Positions 6,274-13,293 of a stretch of DNA of 13,348 nt are shown piece after piece. The stretch is from assembly GCA_902475645.1 (NCBI GenBank), contig CABSAH010000033.1, positions 1 to 13,348 of the forward strand, given 5' to 3'. Made by a program: the position numbers and the translations under genes. Below the pieces are notes generated by a model. The model saw nothing but the letters and a program-made list of their open reading frames with translations, did no database searches and was not told where the DNA came from. The DNA comes from an uncultured Christensenellaceae bacterium. GTDB lineage: Bacteria; Bacillota; Clostridia; Christensenellales; CAG-138. Position 1 is the first letter of the stretch; each line of letters starts with the position of its first letter.

Positions 6274-7293
6274 ATGGACCTTATCGACCGCATCAACGCT
6301 AACTACAATGACCTTTCAAAGGTTCACAGGCGTGTAGTGGATTACATTACCGATAATCCCGACCGCGCATGCTTTCAATCGCTTAAGGATTTCAGCGAAA
6401 GCGTGGGCGCGTCGCCTGTTACAGTGCTGCGCTGCCTTGACAAGCTTGGCATAAACGGCTTCATTGATTTGAAGGAGCAGCTCAGGGTTTATTCGCGCCA
6501 GCGCGTGTATCCAAGCCAGCGCCTTGCTTCAACGCTTAGTGGGTTAAACAGCACCAACGACATTGTTCACCGCGTTGTTCAGGCGGACATTGATAATATA
6601 ACAAGCACGTTCGAGTCGCTTAATTCGCGCGATATGTACCGCGCCTGCGATATATTAAGAAACTGCGGGCGCGTGCATCTTGTGGCGCAGGGCGTGACCA
6701 AAACACTGCTTCCTTTTTTGCAGATCCGCTTAAATTCGCTGAATATAGACGCCCGCATATTCGATGTTGACAATGTATTTTTCCTTACGAACATGCTTTC
6801 CGGCATACGCACGAACGATGCATTCCTTATGGCATCATTCCCGCCGCTTGAGAACAGCCGTATGCCCTTCCTTGCGGAGCAGCTTGTGAAGCACGAAATA
6901 CCCATAGTGTGCATAGCCGAAAATCCAATGTCCGAGGTTGCAAGGCACGCCACGGTAGTCCTTCCCTGCCGCGCGGATTCCCCCATACACTTCAATTCCT
7001 ATTCCGCGCCAATGGTTATAGCAAATGCGCTCGTATCGCTTATGGCCGGGCAAATGAGGGAGAATGTGCAAACCTTCCAAAATCATGTGGACGCTCTCCG
7101 CGCCGAGTTCGACACATATTCCGAAACGCACGACATAGACGCGGAATCAAAGCATACTGTTGAGGAGGAAAAGCCAAAGCTTGCGGACGAACGCCCCAAG
7201 CGCAGGCGCGGCCGCCCGCGCAAGACCGCAAGGAGCAACAGCCTTGAATTTACAGATGATTTTCACAATGCGGATAATGAGGAGCAAGCGTAA
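6274..7293 (+). CDS. MurR/RpiR-family transcriptional regulator with an AT-hook-like tail
   Basis: This is a DNA-binding regulator of the RpiR family, whose members usually sense a sugar phosphate or similar metabolite. Residues 1 to about 77 form the RpiR-type helix-turn-helix domain, with IDRINANYNDLSKVHRRVVD, then SESVGASPVTVLRCLDKLGI and GFIDLKEQLR. Residues about 120-260 match the SIS fold in layout (VHLVAQG, DAFLMASFPP, IPIVCIAENP, ATVVLPC). The usual SxSGxT ligand-binding loop is replaced by ASFPPLENS. The protein is 339 residues, about 55 longer than typical members: the extra acidic and basic tail (about 280-339) contains KRRRGRPRK (309-317), an AT-hook-like motif with the GRP core. 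The start has a GGGGG ribosome site (6263-6267) seven to eight bases upstream. It is divergent from iadA and probably regulates that operon. Confidence 0.88.
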   Translation: MDLIDRINANYNDLSKVHRRVVDYITDNPDRACFQSLKDFSESVGASPVTVLRCLDKLGINGFIDLKEQLRVYSRQRVYPSQRLASTLSGLNSTNDIVHRVVQADIDNITSTFESLNSRDMYRACDILRNCGRVHLVAQGVTKTLLPFLQIRLNSLNIDARIFDVDNVFFLTNMLSGIRTNDAFLMASFPPLENSRMPFLAEQLVKHEIPIVCIAENPMSEVARHATVVLPCRADSPIHFNSYSAPMVIANALVSLMAGQMRENVQTFQNHVDALRAEFDTYSETHDIDAESKHTVEEEKPKLADERPKRRRGRPRKTARSNSLEFTDDFHNADNEEQA

Positions 7294-7335
7294 TACTTAA
7301 TCGGCACGGATAATGCCGCGCTTCACCCTTTATGC

Positions 7336-7369
7336 AAAACAGACCCGCCATGCACGGCAGGTCTGTTTT
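7336..7369. terminator. Bidirectional terminator between the regulator and the PqqD-kinase operon
   Basis: A perfect 10-bp stem, AAAACAGACC against GGTCTGTTTT, with an inner GCC/GGC extension, ends in TTTT on both strands. It lies 42 bp after the regulator stop and 17 bp after the PqqD-family stop on the other strand, so it serves both convergent transcripts. Confidence 0.88.
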
Positions 7370-7386
7370 AACATATAAACCGTATT

Positions 7387-7662
7387 TTATTTTTCAATAA
7401 TATAGCCGTTTTGCGCCAGCTTTTGCATAAATGATGCGTAAGCGCTTTGCGCCGTGGCTTCATCTATGCCGTATTCCCCGCGCAGGGCGGCAAGCATGGC
7501 GGCTTCGTCGCGCCCAAGCTCAAGCTGTGCCCACAAAAACGCCGCCGTTTCGTTCAGCGTGCGCACATACGGCACCTTGCCGCGGGCGCTGCCCGTTGCA
7601 ACCAGCAATGCTTCGCCGCAAACCTCCGTGCGCACTACGCCGGGGCGAATAACATACTTCAT
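7387..7662 (-). CDS. PqqD-family peptide chaperone (RiPP recognition element)
   Basis: PqqD-type proteins bind the leader part of a precursor peptide through a winged-helix fold and present it to a modifying enzyme. The 91-residue product has the family layout: RPGVVRTEVCGEALLVAT at the start, the central LNETAAFLW (residues about 36-44, the most conserved signature), and a C-terminal helix pair ending AQNGYIIEK. The start codon overlaps the kinase stop (ATGA, 4 bp), with AAGGAGA nine bases upstream, so translation is coupled. It is the last gene of the operon, followed by a terminator. It is a stand-alone protein here, not fused to a radical SAM enzyme or protease. Stand-alone PqqD/B1 proteins with HPr-kinase-like partners are known from lasso-peptide clusters, and a peptide-binding role with the neighbouring 62-residue peptide is inferred. 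Confidence 0.87.
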   Translation of the reverse strand: MKYVIRPGVVRTEVCGEALLVATGSARGKVPYVRTLNETAAFLWAQLELGRDEAAMLAALRGEYGIDEATAQSAYASFMQKLAQNGYIIEK

Positions 7663-8378
7663 GCGTTGTACATCTCCTTTTCAAGCGTATCGCGGCACAG
7701 GCGGGCGGAATCCAAATCCCCGCGGTTTACAAGCTGCCATACGGGCACGGCTTCAAGCAGCCGTTCCTCCAGCGCGCATACGCGCTGCACATCAAGCGGC
7801 GTAGAGCGCGTGAACAAAAACTGCATGAACAGCTCCGCAACCGCCTCCTTTGGCTCAACGCGGCGCATGGCGTTCTCCTGCCCCTGTTTAAGCATTATTA
7901 TGCCGCCAAGCGGGGCGGAGCGCATACTGCCCATATTCTCCTTGCCGCGCCACGGCGAAGGATGCACGGTTATGCCTTCCTCAGAAAAATCCAGCACGGG
8001 CTTATCGCCGTTAATTATGCTCACCCCGTTGCCGCACAGCCGCTTCCATTGCACATAATGCGTTGATTTGCCCGTGCCGCTAAGCGCGGTAAGCAGCCAC
8101 GCCTGCCCGCGCCATATGAACGCAACGCCGTGAAACATTGTCCGCTCGTAGGGCAGCAGAGCATCGCACGCATGCAGGCACAGCTCCATATGCTCCACCT
8201 CCGCCGCCGTGCTGCCGGGCTCATACAGCGGAAGCTGCCGCTCCACCTCCGCCTCGCTTACGCTGACGCGCGCAACCGGCACGCCAAGGCACGCAAACGG
8301 CGTATACGCCAGCATATATTCACTATGCGCGCTGCTGAGCATCAGCGGCACGCCGCCAAGTCTTATACAAAATTCCAT
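7659..8378 (-). CDS. HPr kinase/PEP carboxykinase-fold ATP-binding protein
   Basis: The 239-residue product resembles HprK-like kinases found beside PqqD proteins. Motifs seen in order: HG (H83, G84) opening the core, the P-loop SGTGKST (100-106) followed by H107, INGDKPVLD (122-130) with D125 as the likely metal or catalytic aspartate, and SPWRGKENMG (141-150), equivalent to the PWsGke motif of this group. The family transfers phosphate to serine or other hydroxyl groups; in paeninodin-type lasso clusters such a kinase modifies the precursor peptide. Here the plausible substrate is the upstream 62-residue peptide or the large secreted protein, which is inference. No good ribosome site precedes the ATG: the nearest purine-rich stretch (GGAGGG) is locked in the hairpin at 8392-8419 and too far away. 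The internal ATG at codon 13 also lacks one. It overlaps the PqqD gene by 4 bp. Confidence 0.83.
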   Translation of the reverse strand: MEFCIRLGGVPLMLSSAHSEYMLAYTPFACLGVPVARVSVSEAEVERQLPLYEPGSTAAEVEHMELCLHACDALLPYERTMFHGVAFIWRGQAWLLTALSGTGKSTHYVQWKRLCGNGVSIINGDKPVLDFSEEGITVHPSPWRGKENMGSMRSAPLGGIIMLKQGQENAMRRVEPKEAVAELFMQFLFTRSTPLDVQRVCALEERLLEAVPVWQLVNRGDLDSARLCRDTLEKEMYNA

Positions 8379-8391
8379 AATACCAAAATAC

Positions 8392-8419
8392 AGCGGAGAG
8401 ATCGCCCGATCCCTCCGCT
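8392..8419 (-). promoter_or_regulatory. Strong intercistronic hairpin between the peptide and kinase genes
   Basis: On the minus strand AGCGGAGGGATC and GATCTCTCCGCT form a 12-bp stem with one G-U pair and a GGGC loop. It starts 14 bp after the peptide stop and ends 13 bp before the kinase start, followed only by a short GTATTTTGG. Such hairpins after precursor genes often act as partial terminators or 3'-end stabilisers, giving more precursor than enzyme. The stem also buries the only SD-like GGAGGG upstream of the kinase. Confidence 0.7.
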
Positions 8420-8433
8420 AAAGCCAATCATGT

Positions 8434-8622
8434 TTATTCCACTATATCCCCAAGTATGTTGCCTGCGGGGTCCACATTAACGACCATACCGTCGGGCAGC
8501 TCAAATTCGGTTATGCCCGGGCCGGGGTTTTGCAAATCCGTTTTTGCGGAACCAGGTACTACGTATGTAGGTTCGGGAGTAGGAACTGTCACCTCAGGCA
8601 TTACAAAGCCAAACTTTTTCAT
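8434..8622 (-). CDS. Short leader-like peptide, candidate modified-peptide precursor
   Basis: The 62-residue product is not a family I recognise. It starts MKKFGFVMPEVTVPTPEPTY and continues with a Pro/Gly-rich middle (VVPGS, NPGPGI) and an acidic end (FELPDGMVVNVDP, GNILGDIVE). It has no cysteine, one serine (S25) and five threonines. F6-V-M-P9-x-V11 resembles the YxxPxL motif by which lasso-peptide leaders bind their PqqD-like B1 partner. The gene is well supported: GGAAGGGGGAA lies eight bases before the ATG, the gap to the preceding stop is only 18 bp, and the kinase and PqqD genes follow. There is no signal peptide, so if exported it needs processing or a partner. It could instead be a small accessory protein of the surface protein. 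Confidence 0.75.
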   Translation of the reverse strand: MKKFGFVMPEVTVPTPEPTYVVPGSAKTDLQNPGPGITEFELPDGMVVNVDPAGNILGDIVE

Positions 8623-8640
8623 TATGCCGTTCCCCCTTCC

Positions 8641-11600
8641 TTAACCTTCAAGGCCGACCCATTGGCGGTATACCAGCGGGCGCGTCTCGCCGTAAACTAT
8701 GTTACCGTCATACGCAACATAGTACGGGGTGATGTTCAGCGGCATACCGTCCGCAAACTCATCCAACAGCATATCATAGCTCATCAGCATTGCGTCTTTC
8801 ACGCTTTCGCCGAACAGATAATTTGCGTCGTATCCTTCAACGATTTCGGCAAGCCCTTCGCACTTATACCTTTGGCCGTTGATCACGAAGCCGTATTCAA
8901 CGCACTCGTTCACATCTATGGCGGATATGAACTTGACCGTGTTGGTCATTATGTCATAGATGTACTGCATACGCAGGAACATTGCTTCGCTGTTCAGCGT
9001 CATCGCAGGCGCTTCGGGTATTTCCGGAATAGTCGGCGTTACCTCCGGCGTTACCGGGACTTCGGGCGTTACCGGGGTTTCCTCAACCTTATCCGAGGGT
9101 CTGCTAAGCATATACGTTGCTGCCGTGGCAACGGCTTGTGTTGTGCCTGGGCTAAACGGCTTCACCTGAGAGCCCGGTTTATAGCTATCATCTGTTGTTA
9201 TTTTTTCCTGCCCCGCTACCCAAGTACACACTCTCTGTGTAACGCCTGTTACCATTATGCCGTCCAGCGTTACCCAATACGGCGTAAACGTAAACGGGCT
9301 GTTCTCTTCCTTGAATACACTAGAATCCAGCTTAAATGCGCCGATGTAGCCCGCATCCATCTGGCCGTTATATGCCCCAGCTGCCAAATTAAGCACTTTG
9401 TTATTAACATACAGCGTTTCCTTCACTTTTTTTAGGTCGTAATCATACACAACGGTTATAGTTCTGCATATGCTTCCTCCCCTACCTACGCCGCTGTCGC
9501 TGACAATGTAGTTGATGTTGTCTACGTTAAAGCCAACCTGCTGATACAGATTGCGGTCAACGGTGGTCATCAGGTACAAATCGGTTACCTGCTTTATTCT
9601 GTCGGCTTCCGGATCGGCATGTGCAACGCTGTACGTCTTGGGGGCAAGGTATGCTTCGTCTACCTCCCAAATATAGTACGTTGCGCCCTTAGTAGGCGTG
9701 AAGGCCATGGCGTTCTCTTTGTCAGCAAACGCCTGTACGCAGGTTTCATCGCAAGCTTCCTTCGAGAACGTGCCGCCGTAGAGGTAATTATCGGAAACCT
9801 CTTTCGTCAGGTTTTGCAGTACGCCTCTGTAGAATACCATCTTTTCGGGTCCGCTTACATTTGCGCCTTTATCCTTAACATGCACAATGTTGTAATACGG
9901 CGCATAGCGGAACGTATAAACGTTGTTTTCGGCATCTTCGCCTGCTTCAATCCCTATCCTTATTGAGCCGTTCTCATAGCCTTCTATGATTTCCCAGCCG
10001 TCGCTTGTAAGGTCTTTCGCGTTCTCCGTCACCGTCGCCTCAAACCTTGCATTTCCCGCTACGGTTATAGGTTTGCCGTCTTTATCCGTTATCGCATTGC
10101 CCTCGTAATCCTCAAACCTGAACTCATACGGGTACATGTTCCTGTCGTAGTACAGGTTCAGCACAAGGCCGGCTGCGGTAAGTTTTTCGGTACCGGGAAT
10201 GTCGGGAGCGTTAACATCCTTTACGACATCGCCGACTTTGGCGTTACCCTTGGCATACGTGAATCCCGGGATGTTCAGCACTTTTGCCGTATATGGTTTG
10301 CCTATCTCAACAATCTTCTCTATATCATCGGTCTGACGCAGGGTATACTTATCGTCGTTAACATTCTGCACCCAATGAAATACCTGCACGGTTGTGTATT
10401 GTGCGTCCTCGGTATACCAGAACGTTATAACGTTCTTGCTTTCGTCCGCGCTTAGCACAAGGGTCTTCTGCACCATGTCTACCTTATAGCCCGGTATCTC
10501 CTTGCACGTTTCGATAACCATGGCATGATCGGTTGTCTTCTGCTCATTGCCATAGGTTGTACCGTCGTCCGCCACAACGGGCTTGCGGGTTTTCCAGTCA
10601 TAGTACCTTACGGTGTATTTGTTGCTTCCTACCGCAGAATAATAGAAAACAACCTCGCTGCCGCCCGGCTTTATTGTAACGGACTTGCTGCCCACGTCAG
10701 GGTAATAGCCCTTATAATCTTTATTCAGCTCGTCGCCCGTTTTGGCGTTAAACGTATATGTATAGCCCACAATCCAGTTGTATTTTTCCTGTGCCGCTAC
10801 TTCGGTTTCGGGTTTGTCTTTAAGCACATACTTAACGGTGCAGGGGGCTGTTGTTTCGCCGCGCCATTTGGCGTAAAGGTTAAGGCTACGCCTTACCGCC
10901 GTGGAGGGGCTGAACGCATGCTCCATGCCGTTGTCGTCCATATAGAACCAGCCTACGAATGTAAGACCTTCGTAAGTGGGGTTCACAAAATCCTTATCTA
11001 AATCTGCAAGCTTTGTGCCGTGTATAACTCCATTATATTCTGCATACGGCGTTTCTGCATTATCCATCTTTTCTTTGGTTTCCCAAAGCTTAACCGTATG
11101 AACTTTAGGCACCCACTTGGCGTAGAGCATAACATCGTTTGCGGGCATGGTCATTGTATCCATGTTCACCTCGGAACCTTCATGGCAACCCGACTCGTTG
11201 CACCATGCTTCGAACTTGTAAGCATCTTTCTCGTACACATCATCGGGATAATCCGGCGTAAAGTCATAGCCTTTCAGCGATTCCTCAAACTGGAGGGTCT
11301 TAGCTTTCTCCTCCACTTCTTTGCCTACGTTGTGGAACTTCAGGTCGTAGCTGTTGCGGGTGTAGTAAAATTTGTTCACTTCCTGTACTGCGGGATTACT
11401 ATTACCATCAAATGCCGGAACTGATGTATACTGTGTGAATCCTGCAATATCATGGAATTCTTCCTTCTCGGTTAACTTGTAGCCCTCAGTAACAGGTACT
11501 GTTTTATACAAGGCAAACGTTATTTTTTTGCCAGAAACTTCCAATTCTTCTGTTATGACATCAGCTGCAGGTTCCGTGCCGTCAACTATTTGCAAATAAT

Positions 11601-13080
11601 AGTAACAATTGCACTTTTTTGTAATAGTTTTTGAGGCAACATAATCTCGGGTAACACCAGGCATCACATCAAATGCAACTACGCTTGTAGTACCCTCGAC
11701 TTTCCAACTGTATACTTTGTCTTCACTACCCTCAACCGGAATCGGGAATTCGTTGTGAATATCTGCCCCATACTTGGCGGTGATGGTTTTTACTACTTCA
11801 CTGCACTTAGGCTGCGCTATATCCCCAACATTCAGTGTACCAGTATACTCCACATAATAATACGTATCAAAAAAAGAATCCACCCTTGTAACCAAATATT
11901 TTTTGCCAAGTTCTTTAATAATTTGACCAGTTTTGTATTTTTTTGAATTATATTTGCTTTCTTCGTTTGCTCCGGGCTTGACCCCATCATAGCATTCCGG
12001 CCTATGCTGATCCCCATGAGCATCCTTAAACGTCAGCGTATACTCTTTCCTCGTGAAATACACGTTCACCACGGTTGTGCCGTCGGCCTTAACAGTCACA
12101 TCCGTATCGCTCATTTCTGCATTATATTCGAAATGAGCGGCTTCTTTCCCTTTGAAATCATTATCCTTATACGTTTCGGCGCTTACACTGCTATTTACCG
12201 TCAGGTTTGGTTCCGTCTTGGAATCCATATAGCTGTATCCCTTGTCGTTCGCATTTTCGTACCAGTATACAACGGTAATGTCAGCCTCTGTTCTCGGGTT
12301 CCAATTTGCCTTATATTTGCCGCCGCCGATAGGCATAACCCGAGGCAGGGTGGCGTTTGGTTCTGCTACCGTACCGTCATCATTGAGTTTATTCCACCAT
12401 TTAAACGTATACCCGGGTCTTTCGGGTGTGCCGACATTGCCTATGTCCCTGCCGTGGCGCGCATAGATTGGCTCTACGCCGTAGCCGCCGTCAAGGTCAA
12501 AGTCCATAAGGTAATATATGCGGTCGTAATAGATTTCAACCACGGTGCTGCCGTCCGCCGCAATCTTAGTACTTTCGGTGTACGGCATGGCAATAAAGCC
12601 TGGGTAGTCTTTACCAAGATCCGCGCCTACCGTGGCGTCCGTCATGCCTTTTTTAGCTTCCGTATCCACAAGGGTATATTCGTCGTTTTCGGCGTTCTGC
12701 TGATAGCGCTTTACGGTAAAGCCAACCTCCGCGGGTTTATACACCACGGTAACGGTTATGTTCTCCGTCACGCTTCGTATGTCGAACTTCACCTTGCCGT
12801 TTTCAAGCGTTACGCCTGTGGATGCACCCTCGCCTGTAACAGTGCCCAAAGTAGGCGTGTAGCCGACTACCTTAGGAACGGTTACGCTCGGCCTAAAAGC
12901 ATAGTTCTGCGCAACCTTGGCAGACCATGACTTCGCAGCCTGTGCGCCGTTCTCGCCCTCATACTTATAGTTGATAGTGACCGTAAGGGCTGTGTTGTCC
13001 GCTATCGCCAGCACCGCTATCAGCGAAGACAGCATTAGCACCGCAAGCACGATAGTCAGCACCCTTCTTGTTTTAATCAT
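8641..13080 (-). CDS. Giant secreted surface protein with InlB-type and MucBP-like repeats
   Basis: The 1479-residue product has a clear signal peptide (MIKTRR, hydrophobic 8-25, likely cut after AIA at 27). InlB B-repeat-like units, recognised by PGYTFKWW and YKANW or LYAKW endings, lie at about 188-260, 578-656 and 660-739. Between and after them are MucBP-like beta repeats with a recurring Y(Y/F)xRxxY core (184-190, 341-347, 572-578, 978-983). Two related C-terminal modules (about 1163-1290 and 1372-1476) share a DxN....GF pattern and a TPYxVxxDGxxVxG ending; a Pro/Glu/Val/Thr linker (1328-1359) separates them. No LPxTG, SLH, choline-binding or C-terminal membrane segment is seen, so attachment to the cell is unexplained. 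About a dozen and a half cysteines are unusual for this type. The start was chosen for GAAGGAGGG seven bases upstream (13088-13096 region) and the signal peptide. A role in adhesion is inferred. It is first in the operon with the peptide, kinase and PqqD genes. Confidence 0.9.
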   Translation of the reverse strand: MIKTRRVLTIVLAVLMLSSLIAVLAIADNTALTVTINYKYEGENGAQAAKSWSAKVAQNYAFRPSVTVPKVVGYTPTLGTVTGEGASTGVTLENGKVKFDIRSVTENITVTVVYKPAEVGFTVKRYQQNAENDEYTLVDTEAKKGMTDATVGADLGKDYPGFIAMPYTESTKIAADGSTVVEIYYDRIYYLMDFDLDGGYGVEPIYARHGRDIGNVGTPERPGYTFKWWNKLNDDGTVAEPNATLPRVMPIGGGKYKANWNPRTEADITVVYWYENANDKGYSYMDSKTEPNLTVNSSVSAETYKDNDFKGKEAAHFEYNAEMSDTDVTVKADGTTVVNVYFTRKEYTLTFKDAHGDQHRPECYDGVKPGANEESKYNSKKYKTGQIIKELGKKYLVTRVDSFFDTYYYVEYTGTLNVGDIAQPKCSEVVKTITAKYGADIHNEFPIPVEGSEDKVYSWKVEGTTSVVAFDVMPGVTRDYVASKTITKKCNCYYYLQIVDGTEPAADVITEELEVSGKKITFALYKTVPVTEGYKLTEKEEFHDIAGFTQYTSVPAFDGNSNPAVQEVNKFYYTRNSYDLKFHNVGKEVEEKAKTLQFEESLKGYDFTPDYPDDVYEKDAYKFEAWCNESGCHEGSEVNMDTMTMPANDVMLYAKWVPKVHTVKLWETKEKMDNAETPYAEYNGVIHGTKLADLDKDFVNPTYEGLTFVGWFYMDDNGMEHAFSPSTAVRRSLNLYAKWRGETTAPCTVKYVLKDKPETEVAAQEKYNWIVGYTYTFNAKTGDELNKDYKGYYPDVGSKSVTIKPGGSEVVFYYSAVGSNKYTVRYYDWKTRKPVVADDGTTYGNEQKTTDHAMVIETCKEIPGYKVDMVQKTLVLSADESKNVITFWYTEDAQYTTVQVFHWVQNVNDDKYTLRQTDDIEKIVEIGKPYTAKVLNIPGFTYAKGNAKVGDVVKDVNAPDIPGTEKLTAAGLVLNLYYDRNMYPYEFRFEDYEGNAITDKDGKPITVAGNARFEATVTENAKDLTSDGWEIIEGYENGSIRIGIEAGEDAENNVYTFRYAPYYNIVHVKDKGANVSGPEKMVFYRGVLQNLTKEVSDNYLYGGTFSKEACDETCVQAFADKENAMAFTPTKGATYYIWEVDEAYLAPKTYSVAHADPEADRIKQVTDLYLMTTVDRNLYQQVGFNVDNINYIVSDSGVGRGGSICRTITVVYDYDLKKVKETLYVNNKVLNLAAGAYNGQMDAGYIGAFKLDSSVFKEENSPFTFTPYWVTLDGIMVTGVTQRVCTWVAGQEKITTDDSYKPGSQVKPFSPGTTQAVATAATYMLSRPSDKVEETPVTPEVPVTPEVTPTIPEIPEAPAMTLNSEAMFLRMQYIYDIMTNTVKFISAIDVNECVEYGFVINGQRYKCEGLAEIVEGYDANYLFGESVKDAMLMSYDMLLDEFADGMPLNITPYYVAYDGNIVYGETRPLVYRQWVGLEG
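9035..9085 (-). repeat. Short in-frame repeat encoding the VTPE-rich linker
   Basis: Three exact copies of GGCGTTACC (9035-9043, 9047-9055, 9065-9073, plus-strand reading) encode repeated VTP(E) units in the linker between the two C-terminal modules of the surface protein. Such low-complexity repeats can change copy number by slippage, but three short copies is a modest array. Confidence 0.6.
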
Positions 13081-13259
13081 GCAATTCCCTCCTTCAAAGC
13101 CTTGATTGGTTTCCTTCCATTCCCTTGTTAGCCGAATACGCCGCGCCGCTGCGAAAGCCCCTCCCGCCGACATTGAAAAAATACAGCAAATGCTCCGGTA
13201 TGCCCCGGCTCGATTGACATTTTCCTGTCATATGCGCCGCGCTGCATCCGGCTAAACGT

Positions 13260-13293
13260 ATTATAATTTTACCACAATTAAAAACAATTTCAA
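13260..13293 (-). promoter_or_regulatory. Sigma-A promoter of the surface protein operon
   Basis: On the minus strand two overlapping arrangements fit: TTGAAA (13288-13293) - 16 bases - TAAAAT (13266-13271) with an extended TGG, and TTGTTT (13282-13287) - 16 bases - TATAAT (13260-13265). Either start gives a leader of about 170-180 bases before the ATG at 13080. That leader holds a small inverted repeat TGACA/TGTCA (13214-13229 region) and no recognised riboswitch. Positions 13294-13348 are AT-rich with no gene seen. Confidence 0.6.

Noticed and set aside
7387..8622. Complete lasso-peptide cluster
   Set aside because: The asparagine-synthetase-like cyclase and the transglutaminase-like protease are absent in the window, and the peptide lacks the usual conserved Thr and ring-forming Gly/acid arrangement after a leader.
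9035..9085. CRISPR-like or minisatellite array
   Set aside because: Only three 9-base copies with very short spacing, in frame with a Pro-rich linker; best explained as a coding repeat.
8530..9435. Long plus-strand open frame opposite the peptide and surface protein genes
   Set aside because: It lies antisense to well-supported genes, has no ribosome site or family likeness, and its composition is what the reverse of the minus-strand codons would give.
12004..12930. 308-codon plus-strand frame inside the surface protein gene
   Set aside because: It is antisense to the signal-peptide-bearing surface protein with its repeats; no promoter, ribosome site or recognisable domain.
13081..13173. 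Upstream extension of the surface protein by 31 codons
   Set aside because: The extension has no ribosome site at its ATG and no export signal, while the internal ATG at 13080 has GAAGGAGGG and begins a classic signal peptide.
13214..13230. TTGACA near 13214 as the start of a rightward promoter
   Set aside because: No matching -10 at 16-18 bases and no plus-strand gene follows before the window edge.
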